The notes beneath the pieces were generated by a model. That model did not search any database and was not told the DNA's origin. It worked only from the letters and a program-made list of their open reading frames with translations. From Megaleporinus macrocephalus (lineage: Eukaryota > Chordata > Actinopteri > Characiformes > Anostomidae): a stretch of 64,000 bases of DNA. Below, one piece after another: positions 22,208 through 35,415 of the stretch (its first letter is position 1; each line of letters opens with the position of its first letter). The stretch covers positions 1-64,000 of the forward strand of contig JAJQXZ010000031.1 of assembly GCA_021613375.1 (NCBI GenBank), in the 5' to 3' direction. The position numbers and the translations under genes were made by a program.

Positions 22208-23774
22208 CTCCACTTAAAGAGACAGTACACACATTTCTGGCCTTTACATACTTCTCCTTAGAAAAGAAAGAAGAAACTATTTCTGAAATATATTTAGCTT
22301 TGTTAGCACTGGGGTAGACTCCAGCACCCTGTCCCCCTGTCCCAGAGAGGAATCAGCGATTTGGAAAATGAGTAAATGAATGTTATAGTTATAAATGAAC
22401 GCAGATTTTACCACCGAAAAACAAAAATAAGTGTAACAGGTGAGAAAAATATAACAGGAAACACAACAAACTTTCTTTAATTAATATTTAAAAAAGAACA
22501 AAATAAGAAAAGGGGGGTATACAGAGGACAGGGAATACATGAAGAACACACACACACACACACACATCTAATATAAAGAAAGGACTAGAAGAGTACAAAT
22601 AACGCTGACTGAGAAACACACTTTAATACACACTCACTGTTTATCTACTGAATTGTTCAGATTCAACAAAAGTTAATTTGGCCCGTGTACATTAAAATGA
22701 GCTAATAAGTAGAAATTCTGCTGTAATTTACAGACAAAACACAGTATTTAAGTGAATTCTCTGTCGCAGATGTTTTAACTTCCTCTTAGAAAATTAACAA
22801 AATATAGAATTTAAGCACAGGTGTATATGAGCGTACAGTGTAGGGTATCTGTGTGTATCGTGCCTTACAAATTTGTGTTGAGCTGATTGTGTACATGAGA
22901 TTTAATGATTTCACTGCAGAATATTTTGAGATATATTTTATTTATATTTATTATATACAGAACGTGTACACACGCTAAAGTGTAACCGGCTGGACGTAAA
23001 CAGACAGATAAACAGATGTTGATTATGGAAGACAGAGAACTTCAGAGACCCCCAGTACAACACATACAATACAGATACTTTAATCTCTTTAGGCCTCAAA
23101 CTGCAGGGCTGCACGAGTCCCCAGAGAACAGCGCCATCTAGCAGATAAGATGAACAAATATATAAGCAGTGATTCTCTGTTTGGTCCACTAGATGGTGCT
23201 GATCTTCCACTCCACAAAGTTCACTGACTTTAATGTCTCTCTACCTATAAAGTGATGTAAGCAGCTGCTTAGAGGACCAGGGCCACCAGGGGGCCCTCTA
23301 ACATCGTAGAAGATAAGATAATCCTTTATTAGTCCCACAGTGGAGTAATAAACATAATCTGTGGTATCTTCTGGGGTATTACTGCACCATAATATGGTCT
23401 AAGACCCTCTCTGTGGGGCAAGAAGAGCGAATGGCTTATGACAGCTCCTAAAAAGGAGGTACAGAACAGGAGCTGAAAACAGAGGAGATGGTTGGGGTCA
23501 GAGTCAGAGACCCTCTAATTGGCCTATGGAACTTACAATAAACCTATTATGACTTTATGCTAGCTGACACCGTGTGTCACTGACCGCCCTAGACCACCAA
23601 CTCAGTTCTCTGGACCACTAATGAATTTAAAAACAGCTTTCACACTGGACCAAATTACTGAACTTGCAGAGCACAAGATCCTGGGTCTGAAAATAATGCA
23701 CTGGTGTTCTCTTCATTTCTTCAGTTCAGAATAAAGGAATAAGCTCCGTTACACTCCTCTCAGTCTCCACACTG

Positions 23775-23780
23775 TTTATT
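23775..23780 (-). promoter_or_regulatory. Poly(A) signal of gene B
   Basis: AATAAA on the minus strand, about 157 bases after the stop. A second AATAAAC lies next to it because the GTTTATT block is duplicated here. Confidence 0.7.
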
Positions 23781-23936
23781 GTTTATTGATTATTGGGTTT
23801 CAGGAAATGTTCTTACAGTAATTATCACAACACACACACACATAAGCAGACGGTGCAGCTCAGCTAGAACTGTGGAGACATTACAGAACTGTTTACTAAC
23901 AGGTAGAACATCTCTGTTACTCCAGAGAGAGATCAA

Positions 23937-24123
23937 TCAGAGGAAGAGGATGGAGGAGATCAGAGGAACCAGCATGAAGAGGAGACTCAGTTTAACCCCC
24001 TCAGCGCCGTTACACAGATCAGTCTGACAGCAGGTCGTGAATCCAGCTTGTTTCGCTGCATCACACGCGTCCTTGGGTAAACATCCTTTCACTACGGCTT
24101 TCTTGCCCTGGACTTCAACTGAA

Positions 24124-24156
<33 letters not shown>

Positions 24157-26838
24157 GAGAGAAAGAGAGAGAGAGAGAGCGAGAAGGAGGTGTGACTTTA
24201 AGGAAACTCTGTTGTGACATGGCTGCACCGTTAACTGTTGTTCTGAAATCATGATTACGAGAACATGTTGCTTTAACACTTCAGGACAGAGCTGGACGTC
24301 CAGTTCCATCATTCTTACAGCTTATTAACACATACCAGCCACATCAGTACCAACGTCTACAAACACTTTCCACAGTATTTACACAGAAACGGAGTTTAGT
24401 TCACAGATAATCCAACCTCGACTTGAACAACACAGAATATACTGTTAATTACAGTAATAATCATTAATATCATTAAAGAACAGCTTTCCTTTCAGTGTGA
24501 GTCGGTGTGAGGACATTTTATTACAAGCAGTTCTGGAGCGTTTTATTTTCAGTCCATTCGTCAAAACAAGAGGCCAAAACCCGTAAAGCCCATCCGCCGA
24601 GCTTGAACGATGCAGGAAATATGGAAATACATGTTTTTCATTGAACTTTTCAGACTTGCCTTAATATCATTCTGACGCTGCTACTTCGTTTTGCTTGTAG
24701 ATCATCATCAAAACAACAAAACAGACAACCTGACCAGCGGGACGAATTCTAGAATTATACACTGCCAAACATAGTATCTACACTCGTATACATGTATCTC
24801 CAATTCTGTGCATTTTTATTTTTCCACATCGTTTGAATGCAGCCGCTGTTTACAGTGTGTGAAAATGTCTTGATGAACAGACCAATAGAAACGCTCCAAA
24901 ATGGCTCCATTGACTTCCACTGAAAGTAAAGACTGCCTTGTCCTCTCCTGTAAAGTTTCCAATTCAGAGATTTCTTTTGGATGGCGATGATTTAAGCTGG
25001 CTACAGCAAACAGACAGCTGTGAGACGCTGAGTCATGTACTGGAGAGTCCTAGAAGAGCTTCAGCTTTATTTCTTACCAGTCGTGGATTGGCAGGTATCA
25101 GCAGGAGGAGTACAGGTCACAGGTTTAGCGTCGCATGTCGGCCCTGAGCACTCGTAACACTTCAGAGCTGCAGAAGCCTGGAAAGCTTTAGGATAAAAAA
25201 ACAGGTTCACAACCAAAAGTGAAACCTTTTAACACCCAAAGACTCCACAGAACGAAACACTGACCCAACAGTAACAGAGGCCTGAACAGAGGACCTGAAG
25301 ATTCATCGATCTCTAAACTGATCATAGATCTCTAAAACTCTGGTCATGTTAGTAGCACCACAGCGGCAGTGCTTACTCAGAGATTGGCTAGCGTTCGCTC
25401 ACTTGGTGCTTATATTACAAAGATTATATTCTCACACGTGAGGAGACTGTTACTGCTGTGAACCACAGACCAAGAAACGATATCGAATTTCAGTCTTTCT
25501 GCTGTAACACTGCGTCACCATACTGCCGGATTACTGATGAAGAGAGTCAGTATCAACTATGGTGACCTTAACTGTGGTGGGCTTTCTTAAATGCACTTCC
25601 ACAGCTGAGGAAACTGACCATTCATCTAGCAGCTAGAATTAGCTAGTAATGCTAATTCACGTTATTGGGAGCTTTGCAGCTGTTTGCTGTGATGTAATCA
25701 CTTATAATTGATTATTAAGCTGTTTGTTTCGCTCATGTTAATTCTGCATTACTGTGTATTTTATAGAAATTGTAAATTAATAATAATAATTTGCAGGATT
25801 TATCTACTTGGACATGTCGTCCCACTCCTACATGCACTTGCATGGCTTAACCGACGTCTGGTTTCATAGACTTTCCTTAAATGTAAAGTATGTTTTTCTT
25901 TCTCATGTAAAGTTTGGAGACGTGATATTCTCAATATTTCGGAGATATGGTGGTAAAAATGCTAATATCTTGGTCCTGAAAAGCTTACTATGTCATGGCT
26001 GTCCAAGAAGAGAGTGCCCCGCCCGCAGTGCCATACATGAATTTAACGTTATGTCACAAAATATTATCAAATAATTTCTTTTTTTCTTTTGGAAACAATT
26101 GACTTTCGGTCTCTTTCGGTCTCCTTAGTTGTAGTGGCCTTTCTTTAAAGCACTTTCCACAGCTGAGAAAACTGACCATCAGTCTGACCATCTAAAGGCT
26201 GCACTACTTCTCTAGCACAGTAATGCTCAATCACGTGATTGGCTACTTTGCAACTGTTTACAATAATATAATTTTGTAATTGATTCTTAAGCTGTTTGTT
26301 TTAGTCATCTTAATCATCCATTACTGTGTATTCTATTTTATATATCTATATAATAAGTTGCAGGTTTTATCTACTTGGATATGTGGTTTGATGTTGGAGT
26401 CGAGCAGAGACTGCAGACCTCTGGTACAGATCATGATTTCGTTTAGCCTGAAGATTATATTTACATATACATCATTACATACAATATTACATACAGTATT
26501 ACATACTACATACATGATTACGAGTATATATTACATACAATACATTATTACATACACAGCAGCTGCTGATATTATCTGTCTGTAGCTTCTAGTACAATAA
26601 AACTTAAAGTTTAGAAAAAGAAACATCTTTGCAATAAATAAACTGTAGATCTTCACAATAAACAAATAATTAGTAATAAAACAGTCATAATACTCAGTAC
26701 GTCATAATCAGCAGCTGAACTGCAATTTATTTTATATACAAGCAATGCTATTAATTTAAAATATACAGCCACACCGTGCGACTTCGTACCTTCTGAAAAA
26801 AGCATGTAGACGAGCACCAGAGCGACCAGCGTCTTCAT
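23937..26838 (-). CDS. Ly6/uPAR-like gene B, complete (112 aa)
   Basis: Exons (minus strand): 26790-26838 (49 bp), 25078-25185 (108 bp) and 23937-24118 (182 bp); both introns are phase 1 with GT/AG ends. Residues 1 to about 22 form a signal peptide (MKTLVALVLVYMLFSE, then AFQASA). The LU domain follows with ten cysteines: LKCYEC, GPTC, PVTC, DTC, KGC, KDAC, TTCC and the closing DLCN. A hydrophobic tail ending LVPLISSILFL lies behind a small-residue site (NGAEG), as in GPI-anchored Ly6 proteins. A secreted, membrane-tethered three-finger protein is inferred; ligand and tissue are unknown. The start is the only ATG giving a signal peptide, with CACCC-like and TATA-like elements just upstream. 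Exon 2 must start at the upstream AG (TAAAG/CTTTCCAG); the AG eight bases later would break the frame. Confidence 0.9.
24121..24183. repeat. GA microsatellite forming the exon 3 polypyrimidine tract of gene B
   Basis: On the minus strand this is a CT run ending TTTCAG at exon 3. Genes A, C, D and E have CT runs of differing length at the same place. The acceptor tract of this family is therefore a microsatellite. Confidence 0.85.
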
Positions 26839-26900
26839 GGTTGGTGGGTTTGAGAAGTTGAAAGCGTTTGGGAGAAATGGGAGTGAACTGGATCTACGTA

Positions 26901-26946
26901 CATATATATATATATATATATGTGTATAACTGCAGAAGGTGTGGCT
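26901..26946 (-). promoter_or_regulatory. Gene B promoter: CACCC-like box plus TATA run
   Basis: The minus strand reads AGCCACACCTTCTGCAG (box 26934-26946), then TATACACATATATATATATA, then about 60 bases to the ATG. The same order is found in gene C. Confidence 0.6.
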
Positions 26947-28000
26947 ATGAAGAAACTGTTTCTGTTCCCGAATGTCCAATGTTACATCACCTGCATGGTC
27001 GAGCCATGTGATCTTGAAGCCTCAAATTCAAACGTCTTTTATGCAAGAATAGGTTCATTAACCCTTCAGTCATATGTCCTTACCCAGAGCTACGTACAGT
27101 TTGAACATGTCAAGCAGCATGCATGTAGCCCTACAGCCCTTTTTTTTTGGAGCGGTAAAATTAAATATACAGAACAGTGCCAAGCGTCAGTTGGTGGTGA
27201 TGGAGGACAGAAAGAGAAGGTGAAGCTGAAAAGGCCAGGTTAAAAAAAGAAAGGTGGAAGAAGATCCTGCTAAATGTGCGAAATGAACAGAGCCGTTTTC
27301 CAGAAGACAGACCTCCAGTTACAGTCGGTAAACAGAGATATGGAAACGTTTGCAACATCAACTTAGTGTAGTTTATTTTCTAGAGTCCAATACACACCAT
27401 TAATCACACATATCCAGTTTCAATCTGAAAATAATCAACAGAATTTAGAAGTGTAGTATATTAATAGCCGAACTCATTAATGGAACGTTTTTGTAGCGTC
27501 GGAGCAGCAAACCCCTTCAAGTTTTCATCTTCATCACATTTTTTACCTTTTAAATCTTTATCTGATTTAAATGTGAATTAAACCTGTTTAAGTGAAGGCA
27601 AGTTTATTTGTATAGCACCTTTCATACACAGTGGCAACTCAAAGTGCTTTACATAAATAAAGAAATAAGAAACAAAGCATTAAAAAAAATAAAATAAATA
27701 AAAATGTAAAAAATCAGTTAAAAGAAAAAAATACGCTGAGGCTGTTTACTAGTAGTACTCAGATGGTCATAGCAAGCTAGAAGTAGGAAATAAGAATAAG
27801 GTTTAAAAGTGCTGTTCCTCCTCCATGGAAAAAGTGGCCTGGATTTGGAAATGAAACTCCCGGGCCGAAAAAGGGGCCCACTCCGGCCCTGCTCCACCAC
27901 TTCAACACTGATACAAATCTACAACAACCATCAGAAAGCTGGATCCACACAAACACAGCCACCAATTACTATAAAGCATGTTTACTTATAGACGCCTTTT
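26947..28000. other. 5' flank of gene B, no gene
   Basis: Positions 27180-27510 match psi-B's flank. 27593-27680 is a minus-strand LINE tail, described separately. 27800-27960 repeats the block at 21210-21370. Frames here are open but short and repeat-derived. Confidence 0.55.
27593..27690 (-). mobile_element. LINE 3' tail fragment
   Basis: GGCAAGTTTATTTGTATAGC followed by ACCTTTCATACACAGTGGCA and CTCAAAGTGCTTTACATAAA is the inverted form of the standard fish LINE end (CACTTTGAGT...GCTATACAAATAAA). Confidence 0.7.
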
Positions 28001-28959
28001 ACAGTCAAAGTTTTTACAAAGCAGCTTTGCAGAAAATCCAGGTCCAGGCCCTCAACGAGCAAACCAGGGGCCTACACTGGCCAGCAGATCTCCCTCTGAG
28101 CAAGAGGAAGAAACCTTGAGAGGAACCGAAATCAAAAAGAGGAACGCGTCCTAATCTGGTCGACATCAGAAAATGGAGCCAGCACAAAAGCAATAAGCAA
28201 AAGGTTTTAAGACTTACAATGAGATATAATGTTGAATGTAGAGAAAAGGGAAGAAAACTGTTCCTGTAAGTCATACTCAGACAAGCTGACCAAACTAAAT
28301 TCAAAGCAGGCAGCTGACCTGTACAAAGACGAGGAGAAATATCACAACAATCGTAAAAACCCACAACCAATCATTGTCACGCCACGGTGGGCACGAACCA
28401 GTTCATGTGTTACCTGCAATGATGCCCTGAAGATACGGCAGCTGTTAACATGTAGAACTGTATGTACCAGATTTGAAGGATACGGGCAAAATTGAATGAT
28501 CTCTTCAGGCTGATAGTAGTTTCTTATTCAAATTTCAGTTCCACCTTAAATAGTGCAGCTGTTACATGCGTCGGTACAGGTGTCTGAACATAACTGCTCC
28601 ATTAGGTAGAACAGGAAGTGAGAACAAGATGTTCTCCGTTTTATGACTCTATTTTTTACTCACGGCTTCTGCAGTAGTAACTTAATCTTATTATTTGTTT
28701 CTGCTACATGTGATACCAAAGCCAGAGAGCCAATGAACAAAGACTTGACTGTTAGACAGACTTGCTGGTTAAATGAACTCTATGGGATTATTTTCCAGGT
28801 TTAACTGGTAACGTCGTGTTCCACACGGTATAATACAGGTATTTAAAGGGTATACAATTTCACTTTTCTTCTCTTGAGATACATGAGGCAAGTTCTAAAT
28901 TTGCTTGCCTAGAATTAGAATTTAGTACTGTTTGGCACTCATGTTTGCACACACTTAAA

Positions 28960-29272
28960 GGCCTTGACATTAAGAGTTCCTTTCAGTGGAACTAAAAATC
29001 CAGGCCCAACTTCTGAAAAGCAGCCCCACAACATTATCCCCCCTCCACCAAACTTTTGCACAATGCAGACAAGTACCGGGCAAGTACCAGATTAATCCAT
29101 CAGATTGCCAGATGGAGAAGCGTGATTGATCACTGCAGAGAACATCGAGTCTAAACTGCTCTAGAGTCAGCTGGTGGCGTGCTTTAGGCCACTGCATCCT
29201 AAGCATGCATTGCGCTCGATGATTCAATGATTCGGATGGGTAAGTGAATACTTTTGGCAATGTAGTGTAATG
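28960..29272 (-). mobile_element. Internally deleted Tc1-like element (copy 1)
   Basis: It ends GGATGGGTAAGTGAATACTT/TTGGCAATGTAGTGTA, the known terminus of a common fish Tc1-like element. Inside, CAGATTGCCAGATGGAGAAG and CCCCTCCACCAAAC match its transposase-coding strand in inverse. Most of the transposase is missing. The duplicate is at 39892-40204. Confidence 0.7.
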
Positions 29273-29479
29273 TCACTATCCTAAGAAAACCATGTATCTC
29301 CAATATTTCTTGATGGATTGACCAGTAGAGATGCTCCAAAATATCTTGGATAAAATCTGGTTCCACTGACTTACATAGAAAATAAAGAACATAAAGAAAG
29401 TTCTCTTCAAAGTTTGTTCTCTCCGCTAAAGTTAGCATTTTAGAGATACTTGTTTTTCACAACGATGATACACAGATAT

Positions 29480-29944
29480 ATCACTAGGTACCTTTAGCAA
29501 CATCATAAATCAATAACGTTATTACACAGTGAAGGAAACCCACTGACAAAGTCTAGCATTTAGAAAACTTATAGAGGGAGCTGAAGGTCCGAGTTGCCAA
29601 GCGACAGCCTCAAAATCTTAAAGATTTAGAGATGATCTGCAAAGAGGAGTGGACCGAAATTCCTCCTGACGTGCGCGCAAACTACGTCTGACTACTGTCC
29701 TGGCCAACAAGAGTTTTACCACCAAGTATTGAGTCTTGTTTGCTAGAGGCATCAAATACTTCTCTCTGCAAAATGTAATTAAATGTATATATTTTATACC
29801 ATGTAATTTTCTGGATTTTCTTTTTGATACTCTATCTCTCACTATTAAAATAAACCTACCCTTAGAATTATAGACTGTTCATATTTTTGTCAATGGGCAA
29901 ATGTACAAAATCAGCCCGAGATCAAATATTTATTTCCACCACTG
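29480..29944 (+). mobile_element. 3' half of a second Tc1-like element (copy 1)
   Basis: CTTATAGAGGGAGCTGAAGG, TTTTACCACCAAGTATTGAG and the end GGCAAATGTACAAAATCAGC...TCAAATATTTATTTCCACCA(CTGTA) follow the 3' part of a well-known fish Tc1 family ending in TACAGTG. It is decayed, with several stops. The copy at 40440-40876 lacks about 23 bases present here around 29681-29703. Confidence 0.7.
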
Positions 29945-30000
29945 TACCTCACGTTCCTTTTCTCCACAGATTCTCCTCTATGCCTTGATTACCATAGACT

Positions 30001-30024
30001 AAAATCACCTGGATTCACATTTGG

Positions 30025-30109
<85 letters not shown>

Positions 30110-30113
30110 CATA
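30001..30113. repeat. (TA)n microsatellite at a Tc1 insertion site
   Basis: More than 40 TA steps directly left of a Tc1-like element; another TA run (30731-30776) lies directly right. Tc1 elements insert at TA, so the element seems to have landed inside a TA run. The copy 2 runs (40941-40990, 41612-41672) differ in length. Confidence 0.9.
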
Positions 30114-30727
30114 CAGGGGTTGGACAATGAAACTGAAACACCTGGTTTTAGACCACAATAATTTATTAGTATGGTGTAGGGCCTCCTTTTGCGGCCAATA
30201 CAGCGTCAGTTGGTCTTGGGAATGACATATACAAGTCCTGCTCAGTGGTCAGAGGGATTTTAAGCCATTCTTCTTGTAGGATAGTGTTCAGGTCACTACG
30301 TGATGCTGGTGGAGGAAGACGTTTCCTGACTCGCTCCTCCAAAACACCCCAAAGTGGCTCAATAATATTTAGATCTGGTGACTGTGCAGGCCATGGGAGA
30401 TGTTCAACTTCACTTTCATGTTCATCAAACCATCTTTCTCCAGTCTTGCTGTGTGTACTGGTGCATTGTCATCCTGATACATGGCACCGCCTTCAGGATA
30501 CAACGTTTGAACCACTGATGCACATGGCACTCCAGAATGGTTTGGTAGTCCTTGGCAGTGAGGCGCCCATCTAGCACAAGTATTGGGCCAAGGGAATGAT
30601 ATGGCAGCCCAAACCATCGCTGATCCACCCCCATGCTTCACTCTGCATGCAACAGTCTGGGTGTTACGCTTCTTTTGGGGCTTCTCCACACTGTAAAATG
30701 ACAGGTGTTCGTTTCATTGTCCAAACC

Positions 30728-30730
<3 letters not shown>
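30114..30730 (-). mobile_element. 617-bp Tc1-like element with inverted ends (copy 1, frame broken)
   Basis: The ends are CAGGGGTTGGACAATGAAAC and, inverted, CAGGGTTTGGACAATGAAAC, flanked by TA. The minus strand encodes only the C-terminal part of a Tc1 transposase: KHGGGSAMVWAAI, then the second catalytic Asp in YQDDNAPVHTA, then SPDLNIIELLWGVLEERV with the final Glu. A one-base deletion near 30431, relative to copy 2, splits the frame. The N-terminal DNA-binding part and first Asp are absent, so it is non-autonomous. Confidence 0.85.
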
Positions 30731-30778
<48 letters not shown>

Positions 30779-31642
30779 TAAGAAAACAAAGGGACTAGAA
30801 GAGTACAAATAACATTGACTCACATTTTCATACACAATTACTGTTTATTTACTGAACTGTTTAGATTGAACAAAAGAAAATGTGGCCTTTTGAGCTCTGT
30901 GTTAAATGAGTGGAGAACACAGAAGAGAGTAAAAAGAGAGAATACAACATCTTCATCTTCTCCTTTCTTTGAGAAATTATAAACTGTATACAGCGAGTAA
31001 CTATAGCTGTTGCTAGTGAGTTTGTACATCAGACAGCATGACAGTACAGTGAGCAGAAGTTGCAGGAGAACCCAGGCAGCTGCTAATGGTGCTGATGAGG
31101 CTGTAAACTTTGTGGAACAGAGATCAGCGCCATCTGGTGGACAAAAAGTAATTAGTGTTTATTTCTCTGTGTCTCTGGCCTGTTAGGAGGTGATGCTGCT
31201 CTCTAGTGCTCGGCTGGGTGACTCGCTGCAGCTCTGGAGTTTAAAGGTTTGATCTCATTTGTTCAGAGTTCATTCAGGTTTACACGGCGGAGGTCTGGAG
31301 TTCTCCGTCTGTCTCTCTTGTCTTGTGTGTACGTTCTGTAGATTTTAATAAAAGCTAAAATCACTAATTGTTCACAATGTTTTCTGTAGTGCAATCGTTT
31401 GAGTGCACTGTAGCGTCTGGAGTTCTTGTTAGAATCTGTGTGAACAATATAGAAACTTCATATGAGGCTTAAAATCACACATGTGTAGAAAGATGTTAAA
31501 TGGATGGAGCTGGTGTTGCTTTTATCTGCTCTACAGACTGAATAGACTGGGGAGGTGTGGGGGGTGTAACAGAATAGAGGGTGGAACTGCCCTTTAGTTA
31601 CTATCCTCAGTGAGCAGCGGGGGCTGCCGTGAGCCCCCACAA

Positions 31643-31758
31643 CACTCACAGTGCTCAGTCTCACAGTCAGAGCAGACCCTCACCACTCCACCACCCACTA
31701 CACTCACAGTGCTCAGTCTCACAGTCAGAGCAGACCCTCACCACTCCACGACCCACTA
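31643..31758. repeat. 58-bp unit, two copies here, one copy in the duplicate
   Basis: CACTCACAGTGCTCAGTCTC starts at 31643 and again at 31701, each followed by the same 38 bases. The gene D unit (from 42540) has the unit once. This is a copy-number change that post-dates the segmental duplication. Confidence 0.85.
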
Positions 31759-32473
31759 CTCTCACTGCGCATGCCCAATGCCGCCGCTGACACCCCCCGC
31801 CCCCCATCTACAGAGCAGGATTTAAATATAAATGTGTCTTAGATAGATAGATACTTTATTAATCCCAGATGGAAATTCTTCAGTGTGACACGGCCGATTT
31901 CAAAAAAAGAATCCACAGTAGAAGTTCATTTATTCAGAGTTCATTTGTAGTTTTAACATATTTAGAGTTTTTTACTAATTTATTTAATCTCCCACAATGT
32001 TATTCCTTCAAATACACGCAAATAGACTATTATGCAAATTAGGCAATTACGTCTTTTAGCAACTTCTAGCGACTTTTGTTGGCAACAGTGGTTGTGAAGC
32101 TGAGGCACAGCGTGAGAAGCAGTGGTTAAAGGCAGCACGGCTCTACTTGTAATGTTCTTCGGAGTTGGTTCAACCTTAAATATCCACTCCGACCCGGATA
32201 GAAGTGAGCTTGGTCAGTTTACAGAGTGAAACATGAAGCACACTGAGGAGAAGTGAATCACTGACTCGTCCTCGCGCTGGTGGTGGTATTCCACTAGTCG
32301 GTTTATTTGCTGCTTGACCAAAATAAACCTGGACTCCAGCATTACTACACCGTCCATACATGAACTGGTTTGTTGTCCAAAAACTCAGCCAGTTGAGTTT
32401 AGTTGTCGTTACTTACAGAAAATAAAATAAAGAGCGGGGTCCGGGGTCTGAGTCGGTGTACAGCAGAAAGCAT

Positions 32474-33759
32474 TAGTGATGTGCGGATCGATACTGAAAT
32501 ATCGATACCTCCGATACCAGATCTTAATGCTCTAAAATCGATTCTCAAATCAAAATATCGAAACATTTGATACTTAAATCATTTGAGGAAATGCATATCA
32601 TTAACAGGAACACAGTGGAAAGTAACTAAACTATTGAGATCTTGTCTAAATGATACGCGGTTGGTGGGAACTACTTTTTCTTCCACCTGGGTGTGTGATG
32701 CGTAAGCACAGCGGCACGCTGCTCAGTCAGTCACTCAGTGTGGAGACACAATGGCAGAGCGTAAAGAGAGTCATGTGTGGAGCTATTTCAGATATTTCAG
32801 ATATTTCAGATATTTCAGCTCCACAAACAGCCAGGACGAGATTTGTGATGTTTGTGGGAAAAACGGTAAGGAGCTGTAGCAACACCACAAATGAGTATAA
32901 ACACATAAACAGCACGAAAAAGAGAACTCCGAGCTACAAAAGAAACGAAGGGAAGAGGAGGAAAACCCCTCAGAGAGAGCCTTAGAGTGTCTAGGTAGCT
33001 CATATAGTGTTTAAAGTACCATTATCTCGTGTCTCTGGTGTGGCTGAATATAATAAATCTTGTGTTAACTGTGAAAGAGACGCTATCCACCCCTTCAGAG
33101 TTTGTAAACAGACGTGACGTCGTGGAGCTGCGAGCGCTGCTTAGCAACAGGAGGTTAGCGTTTTCCCACTGGCTCAGCAGCCTAGCGCTAGCAACAGCTA
33201 TAGTTAAACTATTATTTCTCTTTAGGCACTTTATAAATGTCCCGCTCATATGTTTACAGATGCTCCAATTATTATTCATCTGACAACGGGATGTTACAGA
33301 TTTCTATCTAGATCACATCCTTTTTATTTATGAAATAGGAGACGCTGATGACTGCAGGCTTCTAAGAGATTCAACTCTGTTATTAAGCTTGTATATTCTT
33401 GTTTTACGAAAATAACAACAACAACAACAAACAAACAAATCATACTATAATAATATAATATATAATATTATAACTATATAATATTATTATAATAAGTAAT
33501 AATGTTAATTATTAATATCAAATACGATTTCTATTATTCTTTTTTCATTATAAAATATGGCTGCTATTAATATAATATAAATACAGTTGTTATTATAACA
33601 AATAGCTCATATCTGCTACATGAAGGTAGGGTATAAATAGACTTTTTATATTTTACGTAGGTGATTCCCCATCGGTATCGGTATTGGTATCTGTGATACT
33701 TGCCCTGTAATTACTTGGTATCGGATCGATAGCAAATTTTGCAGTATCGCCCACCACTA
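32474..33759 (+). mobile_element. hAT transposon remnant with BED-finger start (copy 1)
   Basis: It starts TAGTGATGTGCGGATCGATA and ends, inverted, TAGTGGTGGGCGATACTGCA. It is flanked by 8-bp direct repeats GAAAGCAT (32466-32473) and GAACGCAT (33760-33767), the size expected for hAT. From ATG at 32751 it reads MAERKESHVWSYF, a small FRY repeat from three extra TTCAGATAT units, then SSTNSQDEICDVCGKNGKEL and a stop: the start of a BED zinc finger as found in hAT transposases. The catalytic region is missing. Confidence 0.8.
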
Positions 33760-33797
33760 GAACGCATACTAATATTCTATCTGCGCTCGCCACAGTT

Positions 33798-33809
33798 TGC
33801 GCATGCGCA
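33798..33809. promoter_or_regulatory. Perfect NRF-1-like palindrome (copy 1)
   Basis: TGCGCATGCGCA, identical to the NRF-1 consensus palindrome, 38 bases right of the hAT element. No transcript start can be tied to it. Confidence 0.35.
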
Positions 33810-35415
33810 CTCCACTTTTTCCATTAAAGAGACAGTACACACATTTCTGGCCTTTACATACTTCTCCTTGAAAAAGAAAGAAGAAACGATGTCTGAAATA
33901 TATTCAGCTGTGTTAGCACTGGGGTAGACTCCAGCACCCTGTTCCCCCGACCCAAAGAGGAATCAGAGATTTGGAAAATGAGTAAATGAATGTTATAGTT
34001 ATAAATGAACACAGCTATATTACCACCGAAAAATAAAAATAAGTGTAACAGGTGACAAAAATATAACAGGAAACACAACAAACTTTCTTTAATTAATATT
34101 TAAAAAAGAACACAATAAGAAAAGGGGGTATACAGAGGACGGGAAATCCATGAAAAACACACACACACACACACACATCTAATATAAAGAAAAGGACTAG
34201 AAGAGTACAAACCACGCTGACTGAGGAACACACATTTTAATACACACTCACTGTTTATCTACTGAACTGTTCAGATGGAACAAAAGTAAATTTGGCCCGT
34301 GTACATTACAATGAGTAAATAAGTAGAAATTCTGCTGTAATTTACAGAAAAGTTTTTCGTAAATTTTACAGTGAGTTTTCTGTCATGGATGTTTTAACGC
34401 CCTCTTAGAAAATTAACAAAATATAGAATTTAAGCACAGGTGTATATGAGCGTACAGTGTAGGGTGTCTGTGTGTATCGTGTTTTACAAAGTCAAGAAAT
34501 TTGTGTTGAGCTGATTGTGTACATGAGATTTAGTGATTTCACTGCAGAATATTTTGAGATATATTTTATTTATATTTATTATATACAGAACGTGTACACA
34601 CGCTAAAGTGTAACCGGCTGGACGTAAACAGACAGATAAACAGATGTTGATTCAGAGACCCCCTGTACAACACATACAATACAGATACTTTAATCTCTTT
34701 AGCCCTCAAACTGCAGGACCGCAGCGAGACCCCAGAGAACAGCGCCATCTAGCAGATAAGATGAACAAATATATAAGCAGTGATTCTCTATTTGGTCCAC
34801 TAGATGGTGCTGATCTTCCACTCCACAAAGTTCACTGACTTTAATGTCTCTCTACCTATAAAGTGTAAGCAGCTGCTTAGAGGACCAGTGGCCACCAGGG
34901 GGCCTCCTAACATGTTAAAAGATAAGATAATCCTTTATTAGTCCCACAGTGGAGTAATAAAGATAAAGATCTTCTGGGGTATTACTGCACCATAATATGG
35001 TCTAAGACCCTCTCTGTGGGGCAACAAGAGCGACTGGCTTATGACAGCTCCTAAAAAGGAGGTACAGAACAGGAGCTGAAAACAGAGGAGATGAAGAGAT
35101 GATGATCTCCTTACACTGAGTTATTAAAGGTTGGGGTCAGAGTCAGAGACCCTCTAATTGACCTATGGAACTTATACAATAAACCTATTATGACTTTATG
35201 CTAGCTGATACTGTGCGTCACTGACCGCCCTAGACCACCAACTCAGTTCTCTGGACCACTAATGAATGTAAAAACAGCTTTCATACTGAACCAAATTACT
35301 GAACTTGCAGAGCACAAGATCCTGGATCTGAAAATAACAAACTTGAATTATTTTAATTTCTTCAGTTCAGAATAAAGGAATAAACTCCGTTACACTCCTC
35401 TCAGTCTCCACACTG

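Larger units (their letters stand above)
21780..23770. other. 3' flank of the gene B unit, no gene
   Basis: This matches 32098-32473 plus 33760-35410 (gene C unit) and the equivalent parts of the gene D unit, except that the hAT element found there is absent. It holds a (CA)n run at 22547-22566 and, near 23310-23345, a minus-strand retroposon-like tail (CTTTATTAGTCCCACAGTGG). Confidence 0.65.

Noticed and set aside
25072..25178. Use of the second AG (TTCCAG/GCTTCT) as exon 2 acceptor in the Ly6 genes
   Set aside because: With the phase-1 exon 1 donor it breaks the frame in all five genes; the AG eight bases upstream restores it in all five.
28014..28370. 118-codon minus-strand frame duplicated at 38946-39302
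   Set aside because: It lies over an interspersed repeat within the segmental duplication; no splice, promoter or family evidence.
30245..30574. Plus-strand 109-codon frame
   Set aside because: Antisense of the Tc1-like transposase remnant.
32650..32985. 111-codon plus-strand frame identical at 43477-43812
   Set aside because: Out of frame with the BED-finger start of the hAT element; it is a shadow frame within that transposon.
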